In this document: piece by piece, positions 39,118 to 50,923 of the stretch | How positions within the stretch are numbered: the first letter of the stretch is position 1 | Layout: each line of letters begins with the position of its first letter | Assembly: GCF_014230465.1 (NCBI RefSeq) | Contig: NZ_JAAXCY010000011.1 | Location: forward strand, 248,001 to 312,000 | Length of the DNA: 64,000 bases | Direction of reading: 5' to 3' | DNA from: Pseudomonas cremoris | Lineage (GTDB): Bacteria > Pseudomonadota > Gammaproteobacteria > Pseudomonadales > Pseudomonadaceae | The notes under the pieces: generated by a model | Seen by the model: only the letters and a program-made list of their open reading frames with translations | Databases searched by the model: none | What the model was told of the DNA's origin: nothing | Translations under genes and position numbers: made by a program

Positions 39118-40491
39118 CTAGGTTGTTTCCAGGCTTGTGCTCGACTCGAGACTGTTTTCCTTCAGTCTCAATGCCAATAGCGCCCCCACCAACGCAACCC
39201 CCGCGCTCCACCACAACGCCCACTCAATCCCTCCGGCATTGGCCACCGACACCAGCACCGCCAGCCCCAGCGCGCCACCAATCTGCTGGCTGGTGGACGC
39301 CATCCCTGCCGCCACACCCTGCTCTCCCGGCCGAATGCCCAGGCCCGCCGCTACCCACATTGCCGTCCACGTCATGCCTTGGCCGATGCTCAAGATGAAT
39401 ATCCCCGGCAGCAACGACCAAAATCCAACCCCCGTCGGCAACGCCCAGCACACCAGCGCAATACCCACCGCGCCCGCCAGTTGCCCGCTGACCAGCGTAT
39501 GACGCAGGCCAATCCTGGCCAACGAACGCTCGGCCAGCCAGATGCCGAAGGTGCACACCAGGGTCGCCGGCAAAAACGCCAGGCCTGCCTGCAACACGCT
39601 GTAGCCGTAGACCTGCTGGTAATACAACGCCAGGAAGTAGTACTGCACGCCAAAGCTGCTCATGAACACCGCCGTCAGCACCATGGCCATACGCAGTTCG
39701 CGGTAGGCGAACAACCGCAACGGCATCAGCGGGTCGCGCCCGCGATGTTCGATCCAGGCGAACAGCCCCAGCAATGCTACGGCAGAGGCGATGCACCCCA
39801 GGGTTCGCGGGGCCACCCAGCCCCACTCCGGGCCTTGCACCAAGGAGAACACCAGCAAGGTGCCGCCGACAGTCACAGTCAACGCACCACTGATATCAAA
39901 GTTGCGCCCCTTGGCCCGTTCGCCATCGGCCGGAATCCAATAACGCGCGGCCCACGCACAACCACCGGCCAGCGGCACGTTCACCAGGAACACCGCTTCC
40001 CATCCCCACACCTGCGTCAGCACACCGCCGAGCAGCGCACCCAATGCCAAGCCTGCCGCCGATGCAGCGCTCCACACCGCAAATGCACGGTTACGCTCAG
40101 GCCCTTCGGCGTAGTGGGTGTTGATCAATGCCAAGGTTGCCGGAAACAACAACGCCCCCCCCACGCCCTGCACCGCCCGCGCCAGCACCAACAACATCGC
40201 GCTGCCACCGAGCACCGCCGCCAGGGACGACAGCGCATACAGCGACTGGCCCACCCGGTACAGCCGACGCTTGCCGAGCAGGTCCGTGGCCCTGCCCCCC
40301 AATAACAGGAAACCGCCAAATGCCACGCTGTAGGCGCTCACTACCCACTGCAATTGCTGGGCGGAAAAATCCAGGTGGCTGCCGATCTGCGGCAAGGCGA
40401 CAAACACGATGGTCGCATCAAGGGCGATGATCAGTTGCGCAGTGGCCAGCAGCAACAGCATCAGGCCAGAGGGTCGAGAGGGAGACATCAC
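39118..40491 (-). CDS. MFS drug exporter, DHA2 (EmrB/QacA) family
   Basis: 457 aa with about 14 hydrophobic segments. The DHA2 motif LDATIVFVALPQIGSHL is at residues about 24-40 and WVVSAYSVAFGGFLLLGG with motif A (GRATDLLGKRRLY) follows. No membrane-fusion partner gene is adjacent. Divergently transcribed from a LysR regulator 91 bp away, a common arrangement for an inducible exporter. Confidence 0.9.
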   Translation of the reverse strand: MMSPSRPSGLMLLLLATAQLIIALDATIVFVALPQIGSHLDFSAQQLQWVVSAYSVAFGGFLLLGGRATDLLGKRRLYRVGQSLYALSSLAAVLGGSAMLLVLARAVQGVGGALLFPATLALINTHYAEGPERNRAFAVWSAASAAGLALGALLGGVLTQVWGWEAVFLVNVPLAGGCAWAARYWIPADGERAKGRNFDISGALTVTVGGTLLVFSLVQGPEWGWVAPRTLGCIASAVALLGLFAWIEHRGRDPLMPLRLFAYRELRMAMVLTAVFMSSFGVQYYFLALYYQQVYGYSVLQAGLAFLPATLVCTFGIWLAERSLARIGLRHTLVSGQLAGAVGIALVCWALPTGVGFWSLLPGIFILSIGQGMTWTAMWVAAGLGIRPGEQGVAAGMASTSQQIGGALGLAVLVSVANAGGIEWALWWSAGVALVGALLALRLKENSLESSTSLETT

Positions 40492-40582
40492 AGCGTCCTG
40501 TCCGAAAATGAAGGGCGCCAGTGTCTTTCATGCCCCACAGATGATAAATAGCTCTTTCACTCTTTCAGTAATGACTTTAATC

Positions 40583-41467
40583 ATGGATCTGAATGCTGTC
40601 CGTTTGCTCGTCCGCGTAGCCGAAACCCGCAGCTTCACGCGCGCTGCAGGTGACCTAGGGCTGACCCAATCCGGCCTGTCCCGCGCTATTTCCCGCCTGG
40701 AAAGCGAACTGGGTGTGCGCCTGCTGCAACGCAATACCCGCAGCGTCAGCCTCACGCCCGACGGGCAGATGCTCTACGAGCGCAGCGCGCCATTGCTGGC
40801 GGAACTGGCCGAAACCGAAAAGCTCATGCTTGATCGACGCAGCACCCCGTCCGGCCTGTTGAAGATCAGCACGCCGTCGCTGTTCGGGCGCAAAGTGGTG
40901 ATGCCCGTCATCGGCGAGCTGACATTGCGCTACCCCGAGTTGCGCATTGAAGCGGTGATGACCGACCGCCTGGTAGATATCGTCGACGAGGGCTTCGACG
41001 CCCTGCTGCGCACCGGCGAGATTCAGGACCAACGCCTGATCGCTCGCCCCCTGGCGCCGCTGCGCTGGGTCACCGTCGCCGCCCCCGCCTACCTCGCCCG
41101 CTTCGGCACCCCGCACAGCGTCGATGACCTTCAGGACCACAACTGCCTCACCGTGCGTAACTTGCGCAGCGGGCGCATGGTGGACTGGCAGTTCATGCTG
41201 GAAGGCAAGGTGCAAGACGTGAGCGTCGAAGGGCGGCTGATCTTTGATATCGGCGACGCGCTAGTGGACGGCGCCGTGGGCGGGTTTGGTATCGCCCAAG
41301 TGATGGACTTTGCGGTGCGCGACGACCTGGAGGCCGGACGGCTGGTGCCGGTGCTGGAGGCCTTCGCCGGGCGCAGCCGAACGATCTTGTTAGTGTATCC
41401 GCCGTCGCGGCAGTACTCGCCCAAGCTGATGGCGTTTGCCGACGCACTGGCAAACGCCCGCTGGTAA
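40583..41467 (+). CDS. LysR-family regulator
   Basis: 294 aa from ATG 40583. The helix-turn-helix (residues about 17-40) reads FTRAAGDLGLTQSGLSRAIS, then RLESELGVRLLQRNTRSVSLT. The effector domain has the CrgA/DsdC-like GLLKISTPSLFGRKVVMPV. Divergent from the DHA2 exporter, its probable target; it ends 3 bp before the convergent flavin-reductase gene. Confidence 0.92.
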   Translation: MDLNAVRLLVRVAETRSFTRAAGDLGLTQSGLSRAISRLESELGVRLLQRNTRSVSLTPDGQMLYERSAPLLAELAETEKLMLDRRSTPSGLLKISTPSLFGRKVVMPVIGELTLRYPELRIEAVMTDRLVDIVDEGFDALLRTGEIQDQRLIARPLAPLRWVTVAAPAYLARFGTPHSVDDLQDHNCLTVRNLRSGRMVDWQFMLEGKVQDVSVEGRLIFDIGDALVDGAVGGFGIAQVMDFAVRDDLEAGRLVPVLEAFAGRSRTILLVYPPSRQYSPKLMAFADALANARW

Positions 41468-41470
41468 GGC

Positions 41471-42046
41471 TTACAGCTGGCGCCCGGTAATCGGTTGGCC
41501 GATGGTCAGGAAGTTGCCGCCCGCGATGTGATGCAAGGTGCGCAACTGGTCGTGGCCTTCGAAATGCCAGTGGCCCTCGCTGAACACGCGTTCGTCGGCA
41601 TAGGCCGCGACCACTTCGCCGAGGAACAGGTCATAGGTCTGCTGGTTGTGGGGCTCGGGCAGTAGACGGCACTCCAGCCAAGCGACGCAACCTTCCAGTA
41701 GCGGTGCTTCGGTGTGCTCGCCGTTGAACGTCTGTAGGCCATAAGTGGCGAATTTGTCCGTCTCGGCGCCGCTGGTGTTGCCCACCGTTTGCACCAGGTC
41801 GGCCTGGGCCACGCACGGCACTTGAAGCACAAAGGTGCCAGCGCCTTCCAGCAGTTGGCGGGTCCAGGTGGCCTTGTCCAGCACCACCGCGACTTTCGGC
41901 GGTTCGAAATCCAGCGGCATAGCCCAGGCAGCGGCCATGATATTGCGCCGGCCATTGTGCGCGGCGCTCACCAGCACGGTCGGGCCGTGATTGAGCAAAC
42001 GGTAGGCCTTGGACAGCGGAACGGGGCGACGGTGGGTAGGGCTCAT
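41471..42046 (-). CDS. Flavin reductase family protein
   Basis: 191 aa from ATG 42046 (GAAGAG upstream). FMN-binding split-barrel of the flavoredoxin/DIM6 type: LLNHGPTVLVSAAHNGRRNIMAAAWAMPLDFEPP (residues about 17-50) and YDLFLGEVVAAYADERVF. It likely binds FMN and passes electrons from NAD(P)H to flavin or an unknown acceptor. Single gene; partner unknown. Confidence 0.85.
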   Translation of the reverse strand: MSPTHRRPVPLSKAYRLLNHGPTVLVSAAHNGRRNIMAAAWAMPLDFEPPKVAVVLDKATWTRQLLEGAGTFVLQVPCVAQADLVQTVGNTSGAETDKFATYGLQTFNGEHTEAPLLEGCVAWLECRLLPEPHNQQTYDLFLGEVVAAYADERVFSEGHWHFEGHDQLRTLHHIAGGNFLTIGQPITGRQL

Positions 42047-42098
42047 GGACAGTCGGCTCTTCAAGCGAGAAAAAACCTACGATACCTGAGCCCTACGC

Positions 42099-43415
42099 TC
42101 AGCTCGACAGTTGATTGGCGAACTGACCGACAGCGCTGACGACTTTTTGCGCGCCGTCCTGGATCTCCACGATGACCGTGCCCGCCTCGGCCGCCAGGGC
42201 CAGGCCTTGCTCGGCTTGCAGACGCCCGTCGGTCATCAGGGTGACCGCATCGCGCGCCATGTCCTGGTTCTGACGCACCACGCCAACAATCTCCTCGGTC
42301 GCCTTGCTGGTCCGTGAGGCCAGTTGGCGAACCTCATCGGCCACCACCGCAAAACCACGGCCCTGCTCACCGGCACGCGCAGCCTCGATGGCGGCGTTGA
42401 GCGCCAGCAAGTTGGTCTGCTCGGCAATCCCGCTGATGGTCTTGACGATGGTGCCGATCACTTGGGATTGAGCATTCAGTGCCTCAATGCCTTCACCGGC
42501 CTGTTGCATGTGCTTGGCCAGGTCGCGCATCACATCCACCGCCTGCGTCACCACAGTGGTGCCGCGCTGGGCGCAGTTATCGGATTGCAGCGAGGTGCTG
42601 TAGGCAATGTTCGCCGCTTCGGCGACGGCTTGCTCCTGGTTGACCTGATCGGTGATCACCGTGGCGAACTTGACCACTTTGTACAGGCGATCCGTGGCGT
42701 CCAGTACCGGGTTATACGTCGCCTCCAACCACACCACGCGGCCGTGGCTATCAACACGCTTGAAGCGTGCGGCCACAAACTCACCGTTGTTCAGTCGTTT
42801 CCAGAACTCCTGGTACTCGGTGCTGTTGGACTCCTGCGGGTCACAGAACATGCGGTGATGTTTGCCTTGGATCTGCGCCAGGCTGTAACCCATGCCACTC
42901 AAAAAGCGGTCGTTGGCGGTAAGCACATGCCCCGCCAGGTCAAATTCGATCACCGCCGTGGAGCGCACCAGTGCCGTGATCAGGTTTTCATGCTCACGCG
43001 AGGCTTCAATCGTGCGAGTGAGGTCGCTGGAGAAAATCGAAAACTGCTTGATGCGCCCATCGGAACCGCGCACCGGCTGCACGATAGAACGCAGCCAGGC
43101 TTCCTGACCATTGCCGCGCATCAGGCGCACGGTCCCGGCAAAGTGTTCACCGCGCACCAAGGCGTTCTTGAAGCGCTGCTGGAACTCATCCTTACGCACA
43201 TGAGCCGGCGCCAGGTCTTCGATAGGGCGCCCCAGCAGTTGAGTGCTCTGGTAGGCCAACTCCTGCAGGAAATTGCTGTTGGCCCATTCAACACGGCCTT
43301 CGGCATCCAGCGTCAGGCACAGCATTTCACTTTCCAGGCTCTCCTTCACCTGTTGCATGCTGGACAATTCTTCGCGAAGAGCCGACAGCTCCTGCTTCAA
43401 ACGGGTGTTGAACAT
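42099..43415 (-). CDS. Soluble PAS-PAS methyl-accepting protein (BdlA-like)
   Basis: 438 aa from ATG 43415. No transmembrane segment is visible. Two PAS domains (about 35-125 and 150-245; the second begins [20 protein letters not shown]) are followed by an MCP signalling domain (about 255-435) with the conserved hairpin tip [20 protein letters not shown] and [16 protein letters not shown]. The domain order and length fit BdlA, which controls biofilm dispersal in P. aeruginosa (417 aa). No chemotaxis genes are adjacent. PAS ligand (heme, flavin or none) cannot be told. Confidence 0.85.
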   Translation of the reverse strand: MFNTRLKQELSALREELSSMQQVKESLESEMLCLTLDAEGRVEWANSNFLQELAYQSTQLLGRPIEDLAPAHVRKDEFQQRFKNALVRGEHFAGTVRLMRGNGQEAWLRSIVQPVRGSDGRIKQFSIFSSDLTRTIEASREHENLITALVRSTAVIEFDLAGHVLTANDRFLSGMGYSLAQIQGKHHRMFCDPQESNSTEYQEFWKRLNNGEFVAARFKRVDSHGRVVWLEATYNPVLDATDRLYKVVKFATVITDQVNQEQAVAEAANIAYSTSLQSDNCAQRGTTVVTQAVDVMRDLAKHMQQAGEGIEALNAQSQVIGTIVKTISGIAEQTNLLALNAAIEAARAGEQGRGFAVVADEVRQLASRTSKATEEIVGVVRQNQDMARDAVTLMTDGRLQAEQGLALAAEAGTVIVEIQDGAQKVVSAVGQFANQLSS

Positions 43416-43520
43416 TGGGCACCGATGGTCAATTAGGCAGAGTGATCTGACCTGCATCGGCCCTGCGGGCGTTTTCTGAAGAGCACTTTAGCGCTGCGCC
43501 CAACTCTTTTTTTGGATCCA

Positions 43521-43853
43521 TCAACCCCCGTTGTTTCGGCATACGCCCATCACTTGATACTCCAGGGTATTGAGCTTGCCGTTGGAGTCTTCATACGTCA
43601 TGCGCGACGGCACCGGATTGCACGAGCGAATCGGCGGGGTGACGTTGACCACCTTGGCAATGTCCAGCTTCATGCCGTAGCGATAGGTCTGGACCACCGG
43701 CGCAGGCCGCCCGTTCTTTTCGGCATACGCCTCCATCGCTCGCTGATTGCGCTCCATCATCTGCGCAAACGTGCGATCGCCACCGCCCTCGGCCAATGCA
43801 CCGAATGACAAGACGGCCGTTAATACACCCAGGCTAAGTTTATAAAAGTTCAT
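43521..43853 (-). CDS. DUF2790 family secreted protein
   Basis: 110 aa. Signal peptide MNFYKLSLGVLTAVLSFGAL with cleavage after ALA, then a periplasmic domain with the DUF2790 pattern VQTYRYGMKLDIAKVVNVTP (residues about 52-71), a CNPVPSRMTYEDSNG segment and a final Cys (GVCRNNGG), so one disulfide is likely. DUF2790 is largely confined to Pseudomonas and of unknown function; some members respond to copper. AGGAACC precedes the ATG. Confidence 0.82.
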   Translation of the reverse strand: MNFYKLSLGVLTAVLSFGALAEGGGDRTFAQMMERNQRAMEAYAEKNGRPAPVVQTYRYGMKLDIAKVVNVTPPIRSCNPVPSRMTYEDSNGKLNTLEYQVMGVCRNNGG

Positions 43854-43966
43854 CACAGGTTCCTCGACTGAAAGTTCAGTGCCGAGAGTAACCAGCGAAC
43901 CCTGACGCGATGTTCACCAGAACATTACTTATTTGTTAGGTGGGCACAACGTTCCAGAATTGTAAT

Positions 43967-43981
43967 GTTCGTGCAACGAAC
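43967..43981. promoter_or_regulatory. Palindrome upstream of the OprD-type porin gene
   Basis: GTTCGT-GCA-ACGAAC, perfect 6-bp arms, about 95 bp before the porin start in a region with TGTAAT at 43961-43966. Possible operator; regulator unknown. Confidence 0.35.
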
Positions 43982-44077
43982 GCGTTACCTGCCATTTGCA
44001 ACTATCGGCCCGGGCCATATCAATAAGAACGCCCACCTCATAAGAAGCTGATCACTGCCAATACCGAGGAGCGCAAC

Positions 44078-45397
44078 ATGCACACTGTTTATTACACCCT
44101 TCCCTTTTCATTGATTGCCGCACTGCCACTGGCCGCTGCCGCGCTGGAAGACAAGCCCGAAGGGTTTATCGAAGGCAGCAGCGTGAACGTGCTGGCTCGC
44201 AATTTCTATTTCAACCGCGATGACCGCAAAGGCCAGTCCAGCCCTACCGGCAACGGCTACTCCGAAGCCTGGGCGCAGGGGCTGATCGGCAGGTTCGAAT
44301 CCGGCTTCACCCAGGGCACCGTCGGTTTTGGCCTGGATGCGTTTGCCATGTACGGCCTGAAACTCGACTCCGGCACCGGCCGCAGCGGCGGCAAGGGTTC
44401 GTTCGGCGTACTGCCGGTGGACAGCGACAACCACCCCAAGAGCAGCTACAGCAAAATCGGCGGCGCCGCGAAACTGCGCGTGCTCGACACCGTCGTCAAA
44501 GCGGGCGACGTGTTCCCACTGACGCCTGTGGTGGCCTACGGTGACTCGCGCCTGTTGCCGGAAAGCTTTCGTGGTGTGACCGCGCAAAACACCAGCCTGG
44601 AAGGGTTGAGCCTGCAAGGCGGGCGCCTGAGCGGCATGAGCCAGCCCACCGAAAGCGGCATGAACAAAGGGTTTGCGACGTTTTACGCCGGCAAGGTCGA
44701 CTCGCCCTGGATCGGCTATTTCGGCGGCGACTACACAGTGAACAAACACCTCAGCGTGAGCCTTTACAGCAGCCGTTTGAAGGATGCGTGGGATCAGTAT
44801 TACTTCGGCAGCGCCGCCAGCTACCCGCTGAACGACGACGTCTCGCTGTTCGGTGATTTCAACTATTACAAGGCCGTGGACGAAGGCAAAAAACTGCTCG
44901 GTGAGTTCGACAACAACATCTGGAGCGCCCGCTTCGGCGTGAAGGTCGGCGCCCACAGCGTGGCCGTGTCGCACCAGCGCAACAATGGCGACGACGATTT
45001 CGACTATCTGCGCCAGTCCGACTCGATCTTCCTCAACAACTCAATCCAGTACAGCGACTTCAACTCGCCCAAGGAGCGCTCCTGGATGGTGCGCTACGAC
45101 CTGGACATGCAGCCGTTCGGCATTCCCGGCCTGTCGTTCATGACCCGCTACGGCAAGGGCACCGGCGCGGACTACAGCAACGCTAACGCGGTGTACATGC
45201 GCCGTGACGCTGCCGGCGACCCGCTCACCGATCAACGTCGCTGGGAACGCGATATCGAGGCCAAATATGTGGTGCAAAGTGGCCACTTGAAGGATTTGTC
45301 CCTGCGCTTGCGCCAGGCCACGGTGCGCTCCAGCGCGTTTGAGTCAGACCTGGAAGAAGTGCGCTTGATTGCCGAATACCCGCTGGCGGTTCTTTGA
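44078..45397 (+). CDS. OprD-family outer-membrane porin
   Basis: 439 aa, typical OprD/OpdX size. Signal peptide ends after AAA (about residue 22); the mature start (DKPEGFIEGSSVNVLARNFY FN-type, residues 26-47) and YSEAWAQGLIGRFESGFTQG are hallmarks of the family. Eighteen-strand barrel pattern to a C-terminal hydrophobic strand (LIAEYPLAVL). Takes up small carboxylates or amino acids; substrate not deducible. It lies upstream of the metal two-component system, and OprD of P. aeruginosa is repressed by CzcR/CopR, so a regulatory link is possible. Confidence 0.92.
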   Translation: MHTVYYTLPFSLIAALPLAAAALEDKPEGFIEGSSVNVLARNFYFNRDDRKGQSSPTGNGYSEAWAQGLIGRFESGFTQGTVGFGLDAFAMYGLKLDSGTGRSGGKGSFGVLPVDSDNHPKSSYSKIGGAAKLRVLDTVVKAGDVFPLTPVVAYGDSRLLPESFRGVTAQNTSLEGLSLQGGRLSGMSQPTESGMNKGFATFYAGKVDSPWIGYFGGDYTVNKHLSVSLYSSRLKDAWDQYYFGSAASYPLNDDVSLFGDFNYYKAVDEGKKLLGEFDNNIWSARFGVKVGAHSVAVSHQRNNGDDDFDYLRQSDSIFLNNSIQYSDFNSPKERSWMVRYDLDMQPFGIPGLSFMTRYGKGTGADYSNANAVYMRRDAAGDPLTDQRRWERDIEAKYVVQSGHLKDLSLRLRQATVRSSAFESDLEEVRLIAEYPLAVL

Positions 45398-45474
45398 GTC
45401 ATTACATTCGGTCGCGTTTAACTAACATCTGTTCACAAATAGCCTGTTATCAAAACTGTAATATTCGCCTCACC

Positions 45475-45600
45475 TTCTCGTTAAGTTGAACTTCGTACAC
45501 TGGCTTCAACTTGCAACACCGAGCACATTCATCTCTGAAGCTTTTGTGTAGCTCCTTTGGAAAGAGATGAATTTTTAACGCCCCGTTGGGGCGTTTTTTT
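45475..45600 (+). ncRNA. Candidate structured RNA (sRNA or czcR leader attenuator)
   Basis: Three consecutive hairpins within the 339-bp gap between the porin and czcR: AAGTTGAA/TTCAACTT (45483-45490 with 45505-45512), ATTCATCTCT/AGAGATGAAT (45527-45536 with 45563-45572), and a terminator AACGCCCC-GTT-GGGGCGTT plus seven Ts (45577-45600). No open frame of note. The end is 136 bp before czcR. It may be a trans-acting small RNA, a porin 3' end, or a premature terminator in the czcR leader. No promoter was convincing; TAATAT at 45459 is a possible -10 but lacks a -35. Confidence 0.45.
45577..45600 (+). terminator. Rho-independent terminator upstream of the two-component genes
   Basis: AACGCCCC-GTT-GGGGCGTT with a run of Ts. 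Strong; it separates the porin (or the candidate RNA) from the response-regulator gene. Confidence 0.9.
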
Positions 45601-45736
45601 GTGCTCGTTTAGTTGCGACCGATGGTCGCAGTTGACCCTGAAGTCACTTCACGGTTCAGAATTTTCCTACTCCCCCGGCAAGACCTTCCATAAGGAAATG
45701 GATCCCCCCTTCTCTTTTCGAAAAAGGTAAATCTCC

Positions 45737-46407
45737 ATGCGTATCCTTGTGGTCGAGGACGAGCAAAAAACTGCGGCCTACCTGCAACAAGGCCTCAGTG
45801 AAAGCGGCTATGTGGTCGACTGCGCTGCCAACGGTATCGACGGCCTGCACCTGGCAGGGCAGCACGCCTACGAACTGGTGATCCTTGACGTCAACCTGCC
45901 CGGCAAGGATGGCTGGGAAGTGCTGGACCACTTGCGCCGCACCGGCACCCAACGCGTGATGATGCTCACCGCGCGTGGCCGCCTGGACGACAAGATCAAG
46001 GGCCTGGACATGGGCGCCGATGATTACCTGGTCAAGCCCTTCGAGTTTCCTGAACTGCTGGCTCGGGTGCGCACCCTGTTGCGCCGCAGTGAACATATTC
46101 CGCAGCCGGATGTGTTCCGTGTCTCGGACCTGGAGCTGGACCCGCGCCGCCATCGCGCCTATCGCGGCAGCCGGCGGATCGACCTGACCACCAAGGAATT
46201 CGCCCTGCTCCAGGTGTTGATGCGCCAGACCGGCGAAGTGATGACCCGCACGCAGATCATCTCCCTGGTGTGGGACATGAATTTCGATTGCGACACCAAT
46301 GTGGTGGAAGTCTCCATCAGCCGCCTGCGGGCCAAGGTGGATGACCAGAGCGAGGTCAAGTTGATCCACACCATTCGCGGCGTAGGCTATGTGCTGGAGG
46401 CACGCCC

Positions 46408-46411
<4 letters not shown>
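45737..46411 (+). CDS. Heavy-metal response regulator (CzcR/CopR type)
   Basis: 224 aa OmpR-family regulator. Receiver domain (1-115): MRILVVEDEQKTAAYLQQGL, phosphorylatable Asp in LVILDVNLPGKDGW (about residue 51), and DDYLVKPFEFPELLARVR. C-terminal winged helix (about 130-222) ends VVEVSISRLRAKVD and IRGVGYVLE. The ATG is shared with the kinase gene end-to-start by a 4-bp overlap. Likely activates czcCBA, which converge on this pair. Zn/Cd/Co or Cu sensing is not decidable from the regulator alone, but the CzcA pore motif favours divalent ions. Confidence 0.93.
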
Positions 46412-47853
<1,442 letters not shown>

Positions 47854-50800
47854 TCCCACCGATCACCACCGTCGCCAGCGGCCGTTGCACTTCGGCGCCG
47901 GTGCCGGTGGCGAGCGCCATGGGGATAAACCCGAGGGAGGCCACCAGCGCCGTCATCAACACCGGACGCAGCCGGGTCAGCGCGCCTTCGTTGATGGCCA
48001 CCGTCAACGAGCGCCCCTCCTCACGCAGGTTGCGGATAAACGCAATCATCACCAGCCCGTTGAGAACCGCTACGCCGGACAACGCAATAAACCCCACCCC
48101 CGCCGAGATCGACAGCGGAATATCCCGCAGCCACAGCGCCATGATCCCACCGGTCAACGCGAACGGAATGCCGGTGAACACCAGCAGCCCATCCTTGAGG
48201 TTGTTGAACATCATGAACAACAGCCCAAACACCAGCAGCAACGCCACCGGCACCACGATGCGCAGGCGCTCGGAGGCTTCCTTCAACTGTTCGAACTGAC
48301 CGCCCCAGGTGGTCCAGTAACCGGCCGGCACGTTCACTTGTGCGATGATGGCGGCCTCGGCCTCGTCCACGAACGAGCCGATATCACGCCCCCGCACGTT
48401 GGCGCTGACGATGACCAAGCGCTTGCCGTTTTCGCGGCTGATCTGGTTCGGGCCGAGCACCAGATCCAGGCTGGCCACTTGCGACAAGGCGATAAAGCCC
48501 AACTCGCCGGACGCATTACCGGGCACCGGGATCAACAGGCGTGACAGCCCGTCGATGTCGGTACGCAAAGCGTCGGACAACCGCACGACCATGTCGAAAC
48601 GCCGGTCACCTTCGTACAACGTACCGGCCTGACGGCCACCGACCGCGACAGCAATGGTGTCCTGCACATCGCCCACATTCAGGCCAAACCGTGCGGCCTT
48701 GTCACGGTCGATATTGATCGTCAGTACCGGCAGGCCGGAGGTTTGCTCCACCTTCACTTCCGAAGCGCCGTTGAGCTTTTGCAAGGTTTCGGCGATCTCT
48801 CCCGCTGTCTTGTTCAGCACCGCCATGTCATCGCCAAACACCTTCACCGCCACATCGCTGCGTACACCGGAAATCAACTCGTTGAAGCGCAGCTGGATCG
48901 GTTGCGACAGTTCATACGCGCTGCCGGGCACAATCGCACTGGCGCGCTGGATATCGGCGATCAACGTCTCACGGGACTTTTTCGGATCGGGCCACTGGTC
49001 CTTCGGCTTGAGCATCACGTAGCTGTCGGAAATATTCGGCGGCATAGGGTCGGACGCAATTTCCGCCGTGCCGGTACGCGCGAACACCCGCTGGATTTCC
49101 GGCACCTCGGCCATCAAGGTTTTTTCCAGCTGCTGCTGCATCTGCACCGATTGCGTCAGGCTGGTGCCGGGCACGCGCAACGCCTGTTGGGCGAAGTCGC
49201 CTTCACTGAGGCTGGGGATAAACTCACTGCCCATGCGGCTGGCAACTACCCCCGAGCCGACGATGGTCAACACCGCCAAACCAAACACCAGCGGTCGGCG
49301 TGCCATCACCCAATCCAGCACCGGCGCATAAGCACGACGGGCGGTGCGCATCACCAGGTTTTCTTCTTCCTTGACCTTGCCAGTGACGAACAGCGCAATC
49401 GCCGCCGGCACGAAGGTCACCGACAGGATCATCGCCCCCAGCAAGGCGATCACCACGGTGAACGCCATCGGGTGGAACATCTTCCCGGCCACCCCGGTGA
49501 GGGCGAAGATCGGCAGGTACACCACCATGATGATCAGTTGCCCGAAGATCAGCGCGCGCCGCGCTTCCTTGGCCGCCGAAAACACTTCGTGCAGGCGCTC
49601 GCTGCGGGTCAATAATCGGCCGTGACGCTGTTGCGCATGGGCCAGCCGGCGAATGGCGTTCTCGACGATGACCACCGCGCCGTCGACGATAATGCCGAAG
49701 TCCAGCGCGCCGAGACTCATCAGGTTGGCGCTGACCTTGTTGGTGAACATGCCGGTAAAGGTGAACAGCATTGCCAGCGGAATCACCATTGCCGTGATCA
49801 ACGCGGCGCGGATATTGCCGAGGAACAAGAACAGCACCGCGACCACCAGCAATGCGCCTTCGAAGAGGTTTTTCTTCACCGTGGCGATGGCTTTTTCCAC
49901 CAGGTTGGTACGGTCGTAAACCGTGACCGCCACCACACCCTCTGGCAGCGAACGGTTGATCTCTTCAAGTTTTTTTGCCACCGCCTGGGACACGCTTCGG
50001 CTGTTTTCACCGATCAACATGAACACCGTTCCTAGCACCACCTCACGACCATTCTCGGTGGCCGCGCCGGTACGCAGTTCACGACCGATCTCGACCTGGG
50101 CCACATTGCGCACGCGAATCGGCGTGCCGTCCGAGGAGGTGATGACGATATTGGCGATGTCATCGATTGACGCCACCTGCCCTGGTGCACGGATCAACAA
50201 CTGTTCACCACTACGCTCGATATACCCGGCACCGACGTTGGCGTTGTTGCGCTCAAGCGCCGTGACCAGATCATTCAAGGTCAGCTTGTAGGCCGCCAAA
50301 CGCTTGGGGTCGGGGGCAATCTGGTATTCCTTGGCGAAGCCACCGATGGTGTTGATCTCAGCCACACCGGGCACGTTGCGCAGTTGCGGCTTGATGATCC
50401 AGTCCTGGATCACGCGCAGGTCGGTCGGCGTATAGGGCGTGCCATCCTCCTTGAGCGCGCCGTCCTCGGCTTCGACGGTCCACAGGAAGATTTCCCCGAG
50501 GCCGGTGGAAATCGGTCCCATCGCGGTTTCGATACCCGGCGGCAATTGTTCGCGGGCCACTTGCAGGCGCTCGTTGACCAATTGCCGGGCAAAGAACAAA
50601 TCGGTGCCGTCCTTGAAGATCACCGTCACCTGGGACAAACCGGAGCGCGACAGGGAACGGGTTTGCTGCAACCCCGGTAACCCGGCCATCGCGGTCTCGA
50701 TGGGAAAGGTGATGCGCTGCTCGGTTTCCAGCGGCGAAAACCCCGCCGCCGCCGAGTTGATCTGTACCTGCACATTGGTAATGTCGGGCACCGCGTCGAT

Positions 50801-50923
50801 GGGCAACTTTTGATAGCTGGCAATGCCGACTCCGGCCATCAACAGCACCGCCAGCAGCACGATGATGCGCTGCTCGATGGCGAATTGGATAAGGCGCTCA
50901 AACATGAGGAATCACTCGCGGGA

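Noticed and set aside
48743..49615. Long His/Arg-rich frame opposite czcA
   Set aside because: Composition is that of antisense high-GC coding sequence; czcA is complete on the other strand.
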